Below are positions 1 to 11,340 of a stretch of DNA of 64,000 nucleotides, piece after piece. The stretch's first letter is position 1; each line of letters starts with the position of its first letter. Location of the stretch: assembly GCF_964204645.1 (NCBI RefSeq), contig NC_134036.1, positions 9,594,704 through 9,658,703 of the forward strand, in the 5' to 3' direction. The DNA is from Tubulanus polymorphus. Taxonomy: Eukaryota > Nemertea > Palaeonemertea > Tubulaniformes > Tubulanidae. Both the position numbers and the translations under genes were made by a program. Under the pieces are notes generated by a model, which worked only from the letters and a program-made list of their open reading frames with translations, did no database searches and was not told the origin of the DNA.

Positions 1-1822
1 CAGAGGAATATCGTGCGAACAAATTACGCGATGCACGCTCTGGTGGAATGGCCCTAGCTGGCTTAGCAACGGTAATTATCCCACCTGCGACACGATCGAT
101 CGAGCAGTTTTGCTCATAACCGAAATGGACGAGGACAAACAGCCTGACGAAAAAATCTGCGAAAACAACGAATTCGGAATATGTAACGTAATAGATCAGA
201 ACGATTTCACTTCGTTAACAAGGCTATTACGCGTAACCGCGCTAGTTCGACGATTTATTAAAAAGTTAAGACGCGAAAACCATGAATCGGATGAAATAAC
301 TGCTAACGAAATAGCAGAATGCGAAGATCTATGGAACAAAGGTGTTCAATCGAGTTACTTCAATGACGTGAAAGTTAGTTTAGAACATAAATCTAAGAAA
401 AGGCCATCACTTGTAAAGAAACTTCGTTTGTTTTTAGAAGATGATATCATTCGTGTTGGAGGCCGTCTCCATAACGCGCCCATCGGATACGATGCAAAGT
501 TTCCGATATTGTTACCTCATTGTAGATATAGTGAATTAATCGTACTGGATTCCCATAATAAGGTCAAACACCTCGGTACAGAATCTACTATAACCGTAGT
601 CCGACAAAAGTATTGGATTACTCGTGTTCGTCAAGTGGCTCGGAAGTTGTTGAGAAAATGCGTCATATGCAAATATATCACCGGTAAACCGTACTCGTTA
701 CCAAACTGCGCTCCGTTACAATCTTCGCGTTTGAAAGAGGCTCCACCCTTCACCGTCTGTGGTTTAGATTTCACCGGTGCACTACATCTTCGGTCGAAAT
801 CCGGGGAGGAGTCACTCGCGTATATATGCTTGTTTACTTGCGCGAACACGCGTGCCATCCATCTGGAAGTGGTAACGGACATGACTACGTCAACATTCCT
901 ACACGCGTTGAGGAGAATGGCTGCCAGACGTTCGTTACCGCAGAAAATAATATCGGACAACCAATCAACCTTTATTGCGAGTAACAATGCTATCAAAAAG
1001 ATATACGAATCGATCGAAACCCGAAAGTACTTCAGCCTACACCGATCAGAGTGGGTCATGATAACTCGTCGAGCCCCCTGGTTTGGTGGATTTTACGAAA
1101 GGCTAGTTGGAATAACAAAAACCGCGATCAAAAAAGTTCTGGGGCGTGCGCGAATATCCCTGCTGGAATTGATTACGATCGTATCAGAGACTGAACAAGC
1201 TGTAAATAATCGCCCGATATCGTACTGTTCATCTGATGTGGACGACCCAGAACCTTTAACCCCGTCACATTTCCTTCACGGTCGCGTTCTCACGAGTTTA
1301 CCGCATCTGTTCGTAAGTTACGATGAACTGACCGACCCGACGCTTGGAAATATACCGTCAGAATTTGAAAAACGTTCGGTGCGAATCGGTTCATTAAAAC
1401 AACATCTGTGGAAACGTTGGGCTGAGGAATACGTAACAGCCCTACGCGAAAGACACATCCAATTTAAAAGTCGCGGATTAACTGGAAATACCATCAGAAA
1501 GGGTGATGTCGTGTTAGTACACGACGACAATCATAATTCGCGTCTGAAATGGAAACTAGCACTGGTCGAGGAACTCGTTCCGGGGAACGACGGCTTAGTT
1601 AGAACCGCTAAGATCAAAATTTCGAATGGCAGAACTAATCGACCAATTAGCAAACTCTACCCTCTTGAAGTGCGCGCCGCAGATCCCTCGAACACGTGCA
1701 AACCGGACTCAAACGTAAATTCTGCACCTGTCACACGTCATTCGACGAGAAAGGCAGCTGCCGAGGCTAGAAATAACATCAGTAGATGGGCTAACGTGCT
1801 GTCTGATACATGTCGTAGTTAA
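1..1822 (+). CDS. BEL/Pao retrotransposon pol fragment: RNase H tail and integrase
   Basis: This is the 3' part of a BEL/Pao-type pol gene, cut at its 5' side by the window edge. The open frame runs from about 110 but its first codon is TTG, so it is not a true start. Counting from there, residues ~20-130 resemble the tail after RNase H. An H2C2 zinc-binding motif follows (H149, H154, C184, C187), then an integrase core with the DDE triad D220, D283 and E330. The last ~150 residues match the C-terminal region typical of BEL/Pao integrases. Integrase joins retrotransposon cDNA to the chromosome in the nucleus. The frame is open for 570 codons, so this end of the element is little decayed. The frame is closed between about 56 and 110, so the 5' part may be shifted. 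Confidence 0.88.
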   Translation, partial: RGISCEQITRCTLWWNGPSWLSNGNYPTCDTIDRAVLLITEMDEDKQPDEKICENNEFGICNVIDQNDFTSLTRLLRVTALVRRFIKKLRRENHESDEITANEIAECEDLWNKGVQSSYFNDVKVSLEHKSKKRPSLVKKLRLFLEDDIIRVGGRLHNAPIGYDAKFPILLPHCRYSELIVLDSHNKVKHLGTESTITVVRQKYWITRVRQVARKLLRKCVICKYITGKPYSLPNCAPLQSSRLKEAPPFTVCGLDFTGALHLRSKSGEESLAYICLFTCANTRAIHLEVVTDMTTSTFLHALRRMAARRSLPQKIISDNQSTFIASNNAIKKIYESIETRKYFSLHRSEWVMITRRAPWFGGFYERLVGITKTAIKKVLGRARISLLELITIVSETEQAVNNRPISYCSSDVDDPEPLTPSHFLHGRVLTSLPHLFVSYDELTDPTLGNIPSEFEKRSVRIGSLKQHLWKRWAEEYVTALRERHIQFKSRGLTGNTIRKGDVVLVHDDNHNSRLKWKLALVEELVPGNDGLVRTAKIKISNGRTNRPISKLYPLEVRAADPSNTCKPDSNVNSAPVTRHSTRKAAAEARNNISRWANVLSDTCRS

Positions 1823-2084
1823 TTAATTGATAACCGCTCAGGTCAACGCTAGGTCACTCGGACCTAAACAACAAACACAACGCAATGTAGTAGACTTTAT
1901 AATCTTAGTTTTAGAATTAATTTCAATTATACACATCTTTTTTAGTTGTCAGTAGTTCCTTATCTGACTATCATAAATTTATAACAATATACATGCATCA
2001 TTTATTCGAATATCGATATTATTTAGTTGTAGTAACATTTTTCTTAATTACATCTATCTAGTAATTTTCTGTCGCCCGGGAGAA

Positions 2085-2235
2085 TGTCGGGAATTGTTAT
2101 ATGTCAGTTACCAGTAACGCACTCCCCTCAGTTCATGTAACCCCGCCTATGTAAGCCCCGCATGAACTTATGCTGTAGCGAGTAGATAAATAAATCAGAG
2201 TTTACTTAGACACCAAACATATTGGTCGTTGTTCA
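2085..2235 (+). repeat. probable BEL/Pao 3' LTR
   Basis: A TG...CA segment follows the pol frame after about 260 bp of untranslated sequence. It starts with TGTCGGGAATTG straight after a purine-rich stretch (gggagaa) that would serve as polypurine tract, and it contains overlapping AATAAA-type polyadenylation signals near 2187. The 5' LTR lies outside the window, so the boundaries are inferred. The right edge, at TTGTTCA, is the less certain. Confidence 0.5.
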
Positions 2236-2255
2236 CCTCTCCGGCGGTCTTGCTT

Positions 2256-4448
2256 ATTTTACTCAAACCTGGACCATTTAATGTGGCAATCATAGCCCAC
2301 AAATACTTTGTTGAGTAGAGTTTGGGCTTCACCTATTTGTGATTTTGTGCTATTTTGTAGAGTTTTTAAATCATTGATGTATTTCACACTTTGTTTGATT
2401 ATAGAATCTGCTGATGGTTTCTTACCAGTGACACATTCGACACAAATGAAATTATCTACATTATCGATACACTGACTGTGATATGGAGCCTCACATTCTT
2501 TACAGTAAGTATACTGATGAGGCTTTGCCTGTTCAATGGTTCGAATAATACATATAGGTGCCGTGCAGCTAATTGGTGTTCTTTTTTTCTTCTTGGCAGT
2601 CTTTAACATGTCTAATACATCATTACTACTGTTGATTTCTAATTTCAATGACTCTAATTCAGCGGTTAATCTTGAAAGATTTTTTGAGAGATCCTGCCAT
2701 TCGGCGTTGAGATCAGGATCTCGATCTCCTAACGAAACTCTATCTATGTCTTTACATTTGTCTTCCAACATGTTGAAAAAGAAAAGACCGAGGCCTAGGG
2801 ATATATGTAGTGGAGGGGGGACAACATGATCCAAGTCATCAGGCATTATAAGCATTGGTGCGCATACATTTTCAGTTTCTGGTCCAGGCTGAATTTCATT
2901 CAGCCTGCCTAGATTGTCTTTGTACTGTGCAATTGTTCTCTCTGTGAACTTGCAGGATTCCAAGTTATGTGGCAAACTATTCTTTTTCCTGATGTCCTCT
3001 AGTTTGACAAGGCACCACACACAAGGATACGTAGCAGTAGATCCTTGGTGACCTAGGCACTGACATAGAAAATGATAGTCGCCGATAATGAAAAATCGAA
3101 CTATTACTTTCTTTTCTTCATTTTCAATCTCTACATCGATGTAATTTGTTGCGGACATTTCATGTCTGAAATACCCAAATATGCTCTCCATATTTACGGT
3201 AGAGTCAGTTCCTTCGAAATATCCTAACATTTCAGCTTCGTCGGGATTATTACCCACCCTGCTGTTAACGATAGAATAAATCATCTTTGTACTCCCACCC
3301 CCTTTGTCAATTCCAATCTTAACCCAGATTTCCCCGTGAAATGCTTCTGAATCAATCAATTTGCCAGATCTTATTAACCGTGACACAGTCCTTTCAAGCT
3401 GATGTTTAACATTGGATATTGTTGCATATGGGGAAATTTTTATCTCGTGGGTGCGACTATTCACCTCTAGTGGTTTCTCTCCGACCGATATGTAAGGAGC
3501 CAATTTCCTGCCACGCATCTCAATCTCGGCTCTAATTTTGGCTATTGCAGGAAATATATTAATTTTGTAGTATCTTAGAACCTGTATTAACTGAAGCAAA
3601 CGAGTCATCGTCAAGCGTAATCTTAATTTTAGTTCGACCGCTTCTTCTGGTGTGAGGGTTTTTGAAACAGCATTGAATCGAGCAATTTTCAATGCATTGT
3701 TAGCGAGATTTTGATATTGATTCAGAAATTTAGCTAAAGTAAATGAACTATTTTCTATTGTAGGTTTTTTCGCTGATGTATAATCTAAAATGGTTTTCAA
3801 TTTTGCTGCCCTCTTCTCTACTGTTTGTTGACTGGCTGAAAGTGATGGTACAATTGGTTCGTCTAATTTAGTGAAAGTGGATGTGTGCGCGGATGATATA
3901 AGTCGACCTTTAAAGATTGGATCATTGATGGTATAGCTATCAGGAAGCTGAACAATATTGGTTGCGCCAAAAACAGAATCCATGTGCGACTTTATGCTAT
4001 TAAGACTTTTGTTTTCGGCCTGAACAATTTCGATTTTCTTGTCTTTTTCGAGTAATATGTTGTTTTTTTCCATCAATTGTTGGTTCAATTGAACGATTGT
4101 ATTGTTCAACTGTTCAATTTCTAATTCCATTTTAACTAGCTGACCATCTCTTTGTTTTAGTTCTTTCTGTAATAGGGATATGTGTAGATTAACTTTTCCT
4201 TCTTCTACGTCTGTTTGAGATTCCTGATGAACTTTCTGAACTAATGGGGTAAATTGAAGGGGTGTTTTAAATGAATTCAATGGAACAGTGGGATGGATAG
4301 GACTTGATGTTGCCAGATGTAGAATATGTGATGAATCTGATGAAAATGATGATAAACTTTCTGCATCTGATGATGTATTCGAGTACGAGTGGGCGGCAGA
4401 ATTTTGGAGATCTTCACTACTGTTCATGTTAGTTGCTTTCATGTTTCC
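2256..4448 (-). CDS. coiled-coil / transposase-like / PHD-finger protein, main exon
   Basis: The 727-codon reading frame is not a family I can name. From its N-terminus it has a Ser-rich segment, a heptad-like coiled coil (~85-150), a basic helical region (~210-320), and a core with GIDKGGGSTK (~375) and GDYHFLCQCLGHQG followed by a CxxC pair (~455-475). That pattern resembles RNase-H-fold transposase-like proteins of multicopy animal families. A C-terminal C4HC3 PHD-type zinc finger follows (~630-680, ending CVEC). A basic first exon at 5721-5841 could splice in at ATTAAG|GA before 4448 in matching phase. The frame is uninterrupted, so it may be functional or recently mobile. The stop lies ~20 bp from the BEL LTR edge. 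Host gene versus transposon gene is undecided. Confidence 0.65.
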
Positions 4449-4582
4449 TTAATCAAATCAAAATGAAAACATAAATAAAACATTTAAATAAAAAAGGTAT
4501 TGCTACTTGCAAGTATTAAGAAATGAAATAAAGTGCATTTTGCATCTCGCATATTAATAAAGCAATGTATTGAAGTTCATTA

Positions 4583-4865
4583 AAGCGTGATCACACAAAG
4601 TTATTTAGACTGGTCTAAATTTGGCCCGGTCCAACTTGGACTGGACCAAAGCGTGATGAGTTTAAAACTATTGAATTGAACAATTTTGATGATTGCAGTA
4701 TATTATATAATATAATAAACTGCAATCATCACAATTGTTCAAATATAAAACTGCAAGTCATTACAATCTGGAACCAATTTAGCAACGCGTATGTGAACGC
4801 ACACTCAGTGATTTGATCCAATCCAAACTAAACCGGTCGAACTAGTGGTAGTGTGAATCCAGCTT
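4583..4865. mobile_element. MITE with imperfect terminal inverted repeats
   Basis: The ends read AAAGCGTGATCACAC and, on the other strand, AAAGCTGGATTCACAC. Behind them sit further imperfect inverted blocks rich in TGGTC/GACC. The interior holds a small AT-rich palindrome near 4690-4730. There is no coding capacity. The target duplication was not resolved, so the superfamily is unknown. Confidence 0.5.
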
Positions 4866-5451
4866 TGAATTTACACAAAATATGTGATCATTTAATCTTT
4901 AATATACAGTTAAACTCGCTTCAGTCATCATCATATATGTCACATAACAAATGTTATCTATATTTTAGTCCCAATTTCTATAGGACTAAAATTTAGTAAG
5001 TCTTCATCTGGATTACATCATGATCATCCTGACTTAAGAGAGTTTCACTGTTTAGATTTTTATTAGTACATGAAACAACCATTGTTAGTGTAACAAATTA
5101 ACTTTTCAGAACTTTTGAACTTCACGAAATGTATTGCCATTAATATATTTATTGATGACACAAACTGATACTTGATATGTTGGCAAAATTGTTTTAATAT
5201 AATAAATGACTTCATTTCATGTCGGTGAGAGAATAAATTATATAATTTACTACTATAAAACTTACCCTCCAGTGTGACTTCAATTTTTGGTGGTTTATCA
5301 ACACAAGGTGGCAATATTCTGAGAAAATCACAGAACTGGAACTCGGTCTAACACAAAAAAATCCTCTCGGCAGTCCGCAATAGTCACGTCATGGGAAAAT
5401 CCATTGTAACGTCATTGGAAAAATGCTTTTTGGAATTTACAGTCTTACATG

Positions 5452-5565
5452 TATTTAAGTCTTCCTTTGATTATCGGGCCTGTTTATTTTATTAAAGAAC
5501 TTCACAATTTATTTTTGAGAGAGTATACTTTTTGGTTGGAGATAATCAAAGGAAGACTTAAATAT
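5452..5565. repeat. perfect ~23-bp inverted repeat with ~65-bp loop
   Basis: ATTTAAGTCTTCCTTTGAT at the left arm is repeated as its exact reverse complement at 5541-5564. The arms would form a stable stem. No gene overlaps it. It is probably a fold-back or the remnant of a short inverted-repeat element. Confidence 0.6.
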
Positions 5566-5720
5566 GAGTTAACTATACACGATTGATTTTAAAACTGATG
5601 AAAATGGAAAAAAGAATCACGTAATAATACATTAGAGCTTTTATTGATAACACTTAATTGAAATAAGAACACTAACATTAACAGTAAATTCATATGAAAA
5701 TAGGATCATAGAATACTTAC

Positions 5721-5841
5721 TTGATTCTATCATCTTTTTGATTTTGTTTTTCTTTCCCTTTTTATTCCCTCCAAAATAAAGTTTTCTTTTTCCTCTCACA
5801 CCCTTTGACTCGAGACTCCTGTTTACATTTTTATCCGCCAT
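5721..5841 (-). CDS. possible first exon of the PHD/transposase-like gene
   Basis: An ATG in a strong context (cacgATGGCG) opens a 40-codon lysine-rich stretch ending at a consensus donor, GTAAGTATT. The end phase (one base of a codon) would join correctly to the acceptor before 4448 and read into its first Met. The basic composition suits a nuclear localisation signal. A small alternative exon may lie near 5265-5320. The link is inferred from splice signals only. Confidence 0.35.
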
Positions 5842-6308
5842 CGTGAACATAGATAATTTAGATCAATACTGCTGATTTCCGTTCCTGGAAGTATCATCAG
5901 CCGTTATAAAGCAAAGTAGATAATTTCAATTATTTGGTTTAGAGATAAAGGTTTAACTTACACTTACATTACCCGTAAGATTTTATAGGCCTACACTGGT
6001 TCAGCAGCTCACGTCGCCGATCAAAACAACTTGGGATACCTGGACCACTGTGCGTTCCGATCTAGAATATAATTAAACATCAGTATAAAAAACAACCTAA
6101 GAATTAGATGTACTGCAAACTGAGAATATCTGATTTTTAAATGCAGTCTGATCTTCCTAGTACCAGTATGCGGGTTTTCTAGACCCCCCCCCCATTTGTT
6201 AAAAGTTCCACTAAAATGAAATCAGCAACCCCCCCCCTAATTCCACCCACCCTACGGCCTGCTGGATTAGGAAGGCCTATGATAATTAGTATTTAAACAG
6301 CTAATTTG

Positions 6309-6543
6309 CGGTTCCTGAACTTCGCTGAAAAAGCTGAAACACTGAAAACCTGAAACGCTGAAATAAAAACGCTGAAATTTCAGGGAATTTCCGAAAAACG
6401 CCGAAATTTCAGGGAATTCCCGAAAAACGCTGAAATCGTGCTAGGTACCGACAATACACGTTTTGAAATGTTTTCCGGGCCGGTGTCCGCTGACGAGTCC
6501 TGAACCGTGTTTTATGCTCTACCTTCGGTAACAGAGACATGCC
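6309..6543 (+). repeat. left TIR of Mutator-like copy 1
   Basis: It is inverted relative to ~8466-8699, with a few mismatches by eye. It contains two tandem copies of a ~29-bp GAAATTTCAGGGAATT-type unit and several CGCTGAAA units, which could act as transposase-binding subterminal repeats. Confidence 0.8.
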
Positions 6544-8699
6544 CTAAGGTCGTCGTCATGATCGACTTGATCGATTGCGGATTGCGTGGATTGTTAGATG
6601 TGTTTTTTGCCATAGTTTTATGTGCATATACCGGTACGATCTAACAATGAAGTTATCACTGCATCTGAATAAATTCTTAATCACAGTAATATTAATTCAC
6701 AATATTTTTTCTTATGTTTGGTGATTTCTTGCAATTTATCATTGCCAAGTCTCATACAAGTAGTAGCTGAATGAAAGTACAGTTGAAAGTACAGTTGGGT
6801 TATCAGGCTGAACCTGATAACCCAAATTAAGTGCTAGCATGGAACTAATGATTATTTTGATTCTATTTTCGGTGTCATTGAAATTCGTTAATAAAGGTTC
6901 AACCGTCATAGTATACTGTACTTAGCATTGCTACAATTGGGTGCCATATTTCTACAATTTCTACAAGGAGGAAGGAATCTTTAAGTGTCTTTGTTCCCGG
7001 GTAGGGTACGGGGTAAAACCTGGTTTACTTTCTCTTTCGACTTGCCGGAGACTACTATCTGCAATGTATTGCATGCTTTGATGTGTCTGGCCTATAGGAG
7101 TCGAACGATATTTTCTTCCCATACACAGGCATGGCTTTAGTGTAGATGAAGGCTAGGCACTGCACATTGTGGATTGACTGGAACTCTTAACTCACAAAAT
7201 TAAACGAGTCAACAAGAAAGATCCAATAATTGGACATTTGTCTAACTATATTATTTAACAGCTTGAAATAATACATAACACATTCTGCAAGAGTATACAA
7301 AGGAAATCAGTTCTTACATTATATCAGAATCAATAGTTCGCTTAACTAGAATTCTGGTTCCATTGCTTCATATTCTAATGAAATCCACTAGTATACCTTA
7401 GAATATCGCTTAGCTTAAGACTAAAAATTTGGTACCAGGAAACAGGGAAGAAAAGTGGGTGTACTTTCCATCCGCAATTGACTTATTTCTCTCTGGTTGA
7501 ATCAAGTTATAATTGAAATAGCATTCGAATAGCCATTTTATTTTTAAAAATTGTGTCGTTCAGCTATCCTGCTGCAAATTTCGCAGTTGAAGTTTACTGG
7601 TGCCATCTGATTTCTCAGTATCTCAAAAAATTTGCACATTCTAAGCCTGAATCTAAAAATAAAAAAAGGTGCATTTTAGTCGGATATAAAAGAATAGTGG
7701 CTAATACACCCTGGACTATATAGCCTATGGGGTGGGCCTAGTTTGAAAGCACTGAGGTCCGAGAGAACAGCACTTAGTAAATAAATACTGAAATTAAACT
7801 TACAAAACACCCAGTACTTGAGATGATGTACTTGACAAGAAGTGTCACCAGCTAAGCAAATCAACTTTGTCTATGACTCCTCCTTTTATAGATTCAGTAG
7901 TAGTCTAAAAATAAGAATCGGTACATTTTTCTAACAGTTGGTATGTCATTTCTTCAAAAAAACTAATTATTATCACGCCACAGCAAATAAATTATTCACA
8001 GTTGTTGAATGGTTAGCCCGATTTAGATTAATTGGTTGACGCTAATCAGTATGACCCATACGTAGGGGCCTACTGCATGCCATTGGCGTCAATCCATTCC
8101 ATTCCATTCCACAGTGAATTAAAAAGAAATTTAGTTAGATCCCTTTTGTCTAAAAGCTGCATCATTTATATAACTAGCTGTCAAATTTAATTTACCTCCT
8201 TCAGAGAATACCATAGTGACATAGTCCGTCGCCCATCAACGTGTTGACAAAAGAAAAGTTGCTCCATGTTTTATACATGAACGTTCAAATAAGATATTTT
8301 GCGTCTTGCAGGGAATATTGAGCTTAGTGTTTAAGTTGGCTTGCACGGTTTGTGAATGGGTTTTCCTCATTATGCTGCCTGTATGCATTAAAAATCCGGA
8401 TTTCAAGCGAATTAATTTGTCCAACAAGTGGCCCTCTAAAAGTATACTCCACACATACTGTCCATGCGTGTCTCTGTAACCGAAGGTAGAGACTAAAACA
8501 CGGTTCAGGACTCGGCAGCGGACACCGGCCCGGAAAATATTTCAGAACGTGTATTGTTGGTACCTAGCACGATTTCAGCGTTTTTCGGGAATTCCCTGAA
8601 ATTTCGGCGTTTTTCGGAAATTCCCTGAAATTTCAGCGTTTTTATTTCAGCGTTTCAGCGTTTCAGTGATTCAGCTTTTTCAGCGAAGTTCAGGAACCG
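6309..8699. mobile_element. Mutator-like non-autonomous transposon, copy 1 (2391 bp)
   Basis: The element begins CGGTTCCTGAACTTCGCTG and ends with its reverse complement. It is flanked by a perfect 9-bp target duplication, GCTAATTTG (6300-6308 and 8700-8708). The TIRs are about 230 bp (6309-~6543 and ~8466-8699). Each holds short CGCTGAAA-type units and a ~29-bp unit containing GAAATTTCAGGGAATT. Nine-base duplications with long TIRs are characteristic of Mutator-like elements. No transposase is visible; small frames inside are shared with copy 2 only because the DNA is nearly identical. A (TCCAT)n run lies near 8095. Confidence 0.85.
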
Positions 8700-8708
8700 G
8701 CTAATTTG

Positions 8709-9394
8709 GTACCGGGCCGGGGGTAGGCCTAAGGGCGTATTAGGCCTACTCGATCCACATCAGGACCTACTTTGTTTTGGTATTGAAATTTACATTATTA
8801 GGCCTAATGGACTCAAATTTCATGTCATATGATAGTTCAAATAATAACTATCCGGATATTCTGAAACGATAACATCGCTTTTTAGCATGTGGGCTGAGGC
8901 CTAATCCGAGTGGCATCTTTTTGTAGAAAATCCCGGACGCGGATTGCAAAAGTGGTCAGTCAAAATTTATCGTAATATAGACGTATCGTATATCAAATTA
9001 AACGTGGGAAAATTTTCTTCTTCGAGATGTTTCGTTTTATTTTGTATATTTGATCACTGAGAAGAAATTAGTTTATTACCAGCGGCTTCCGCATGCGTGG
9101 AAAAATCCAGAATATCCCAAGTTTTTGCGCCTGTATAGCGCGAAAACTAGATCACTCAGCGAAAAAGTAAAAACTTGACGAAGTTGAGATGGGAACTAAA
9201 TTTATTTCCAAGGCACGAGGGGATGATATACGTCATCATTGAACCAGCAATAAGGAAACCCGTCCACAACCTCCGTGCTATCCTTTAACCATTAGCTCGA
9301 TCACGTGATAGCGGCTCAGCTATTTTTAGCGAGAGGTCGAATCCCGCCAATCAATACAATTGTTGCGGGTCGCCGAGCGTTACTCGTTTTCGCG
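8709..9394. other. non-coding interval
   Basis: No supported gene. The interval carries several copies of the palindromic word TAGGCCTA (near 8724, 8744 and 8799). A tRNA-promoter-like B box is weakly suggested near 9340. The right part borders the non-LTR element. Confidence 0.4.
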
Positions 9395-9767
9395 TGTTCG
9401 CGTACGGTCGTGCTGGAACATCGCTTCAGTCTTGGTGAGGCTTGTAGTCAGTCCAAATGCTTTTGCTGCTGCAGTGAACCTGAAGCTGGATTTCTTCCGG
9501 GGTGTGAGCTGACAAAGCGCAGTCATCAACGAACAGTAGATCGCGAATGATCATCTCGAACACCTTTCGTTTAGCAGAGAACCGACGGAGATTAAACAGT
9601 TTGCCATCGGTTCGAACTTGCAGGAAGACACCCGTGTCCAGGTCTTTAAAGGCATGGTGTAACATCAGTGAGAAGACAATCCCAAACAGGGTTGGGGCTA
9701 GGACACAGCCCTGTTTGGTACCGTTTCTTATTGGTTGAGTCACGGAAGGTTTTCCAGGCATCTTCAA
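9395..9767 (-). pseudogene. LINE reverse transcriptase fragment
   Basis: The frame carries the GTKQGCVLAPTLF block and RDLLFVDDCAL, the RT palm motifs. It then shifts frame near 9470 into a continuing, still recognisable segment (AKAFGLTTSLTKTEAMF). The rest of the RT and the 3' UTR are missing. Confidence 0.75.
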
Positions 9768-10216
9768 TTGTGTTAGATGCTTCTATGTCTTCAAGGGATG
9801 CGATATTGTTCTGAAGGGCTGTGCGCTTTTCTTCATCCTTCAGGACCTCTATACCTAACTTTCTTGCTGCAGTTTTACCCTGGTGACGCTTGGGTTTCTC
9901 TGTCCGTGGGAGTTTGACATTGCTTCTAATGAGAAGGTGATCGGACCAACAACCACTGCCGCGCAGCGCTCGGGTTATGCAAACATCCTTTAGGTCTTTT
10001 TGGCGTGTGATGATGTGGTCAATCAGGTGCCAGTGTTTAGACCTTTGGTGCATTCAGGACGCTTTGTGTTTTTTTTTCAGGGAGCTCAAAGTAAGTATTC
10101 GTCATTGCAAGACTATGCTGAGAGCAGGTGGAGAGTAGGAGTGTACCATTGGTGTTCGAGTGGCCGATTCCATGATGGCCCAGTACCTTAGGTCATGTGG
10201 CATGATCACGTCCAAC

Positions 10217-10690
10217 TCATGCATTGAAGTCGCCCATGAGAAATAATCTGTGGTTTTCAGGGGTTACCGTAATTATTCTGTTTAGCCCATCGTAGAACTC
10301 CTCTTTGGTGTCCTCGCTGTGCATCATTGTGGGTGCATATGCGCTCAGAACGGTCATGTTATGCGAGCCCGACTTTATGCGTAGTACCAATAGACGTTCA
10401 GATATCCCTTCTGGGGCTATCTCTAGGTCTTTCATCAAGTCGGTTCTGATGGCAAAGCCAACTCCAGCATGCCTTGGGGTACCCCCTGGTAGACCTTTCC
10501 AGTAGAAAGTGTAGCCAGAATCTGACAGCTTGCCTTCCCCACTAAATCTCGTTTCACTTAGTGCTGCGATGTCGATACTATACTTTTCTAGTGTTTTAGC
10601 AATGATCGCTGTTCTGCGTTCTAACTGACGATCATTTTCGAGTAGTGTTCTGACATTCCAAGATGCGAAATATAGTTTCTTCTGACCGTT
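10217..10690 (-). pseudogene. LINE endonuclease domain
   Basis: The frame remains open from the RxxxLLEND-type start to GDFNA. It carries the metal-binding Glu (SETR) and the SAYAPT and GDFN motifs. An in-frame stop follows GDFNA where other copies of such LINEs have an Arg codon. The domain would nick target DNA for target-primed reverse transcription. Confidence 0.75.
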
Positions 10691-11340
10691 TCTACCGCAT
10701 GATTGGATAACTAACCAGGCGCGGCTGCCTGATAAGTTTAGGTGTGACAGGCGATGTTTGAGACATGTTTTCTAGTCTCTTCCTCATTCAAGGAGAGCAG
10801 CGTTAATCCTAAAGAGGCCTGCTCTGACATCTGGACAGGATACGAATCTGTCACGATTCTTGGCTGAGCGACCATCCTATCCAGATCGCCTTTCGTGTAG
10901 AGTCTTGCCTTGTAGCTTCCAGCAGTATTCCCACCTGCTACCGTCAGTATTTCTCCATCGCCGAAGGACTTGTGAAAAAAAGCTTTGAGAAGCTGTTGAC
11001 CTGCACGTATTGTAAGTGGGTGTTGTTTGTGCAGAGCAAGACCCACTCTCACGTCTGCAGCAGTCATGGTCCATCTGGTGCCACTGGGACCACAAGCTGG
11101 AGGCTGGAGCAGATGCAGATCAATTGCCTTGTAGCGCTTAAGGATTTGATCTATCCTGGTTTTGAGGTCGGTGATGTCCTTCACTTAGGAAGGCTGCCAT
11201 TATCCTTCCTGCCCAGGTTTGAAATCAGTGTTTTCCGTCACCTAGGAAGGCTGCCATTATCCAAGGCTGCGACCCCTCCCTGCCCTGGGAAGATGCCTTG
11301 CAGGGCTTATGGTCCCTTTCCTGAACAGGTTTTTGAATAA

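Larger units (their letters stand above)
4866..6308. other. gene-poor interval
   Basis: Apart from the hairpin (5452-5565) and the candidate exon (5721-5841), this interval is AT-rich sequence with C-rich tracts near 6186 and 6228. I see no supported gene. It ends in the target duplication of the Mutator-like element. Confidence 0.5.
9395..11340 (-). mobile_element. degenerate non-LTR retrotransposon (endonuclease + RT), 3'-truncated
   Basis: Read on the minus strand from 11340, the segment encodes an N-terminal region (11184-10738), an APE-type endonuclease domain (~10690-10217: SETRFSGEG, then SAYAPT and GDFN) and its end (10053-~9900: [16 protein letters not shown]). Reverse transcriptase blocks follow at ~9767-9400 (NGTKQGCVLAP, FVDDCAL). 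The YADD-type motif here reads FVDD. Stops and frameshifts separate the domains, for example just after GDFN at 10217, so it is inactive. It is cut in the RT domain near 9395. The protein style is that of LINEs commonly annotated as CFDP2-like; I do not assign a clade. Confidence 0.8.

Noticed and set aside
7676-8454. Small frames conserved between the two Mutator-like copies
   Set aside because: The copies are near-identical DNA, so shared frames are expected. There are no domains and no sign of selection.
9305-11340. Plus-strand frames over the LINE fragment
   Set aside because: The minus strand encodes clear endonuclease and RT motifs, so the plus-strand frames are shadows.
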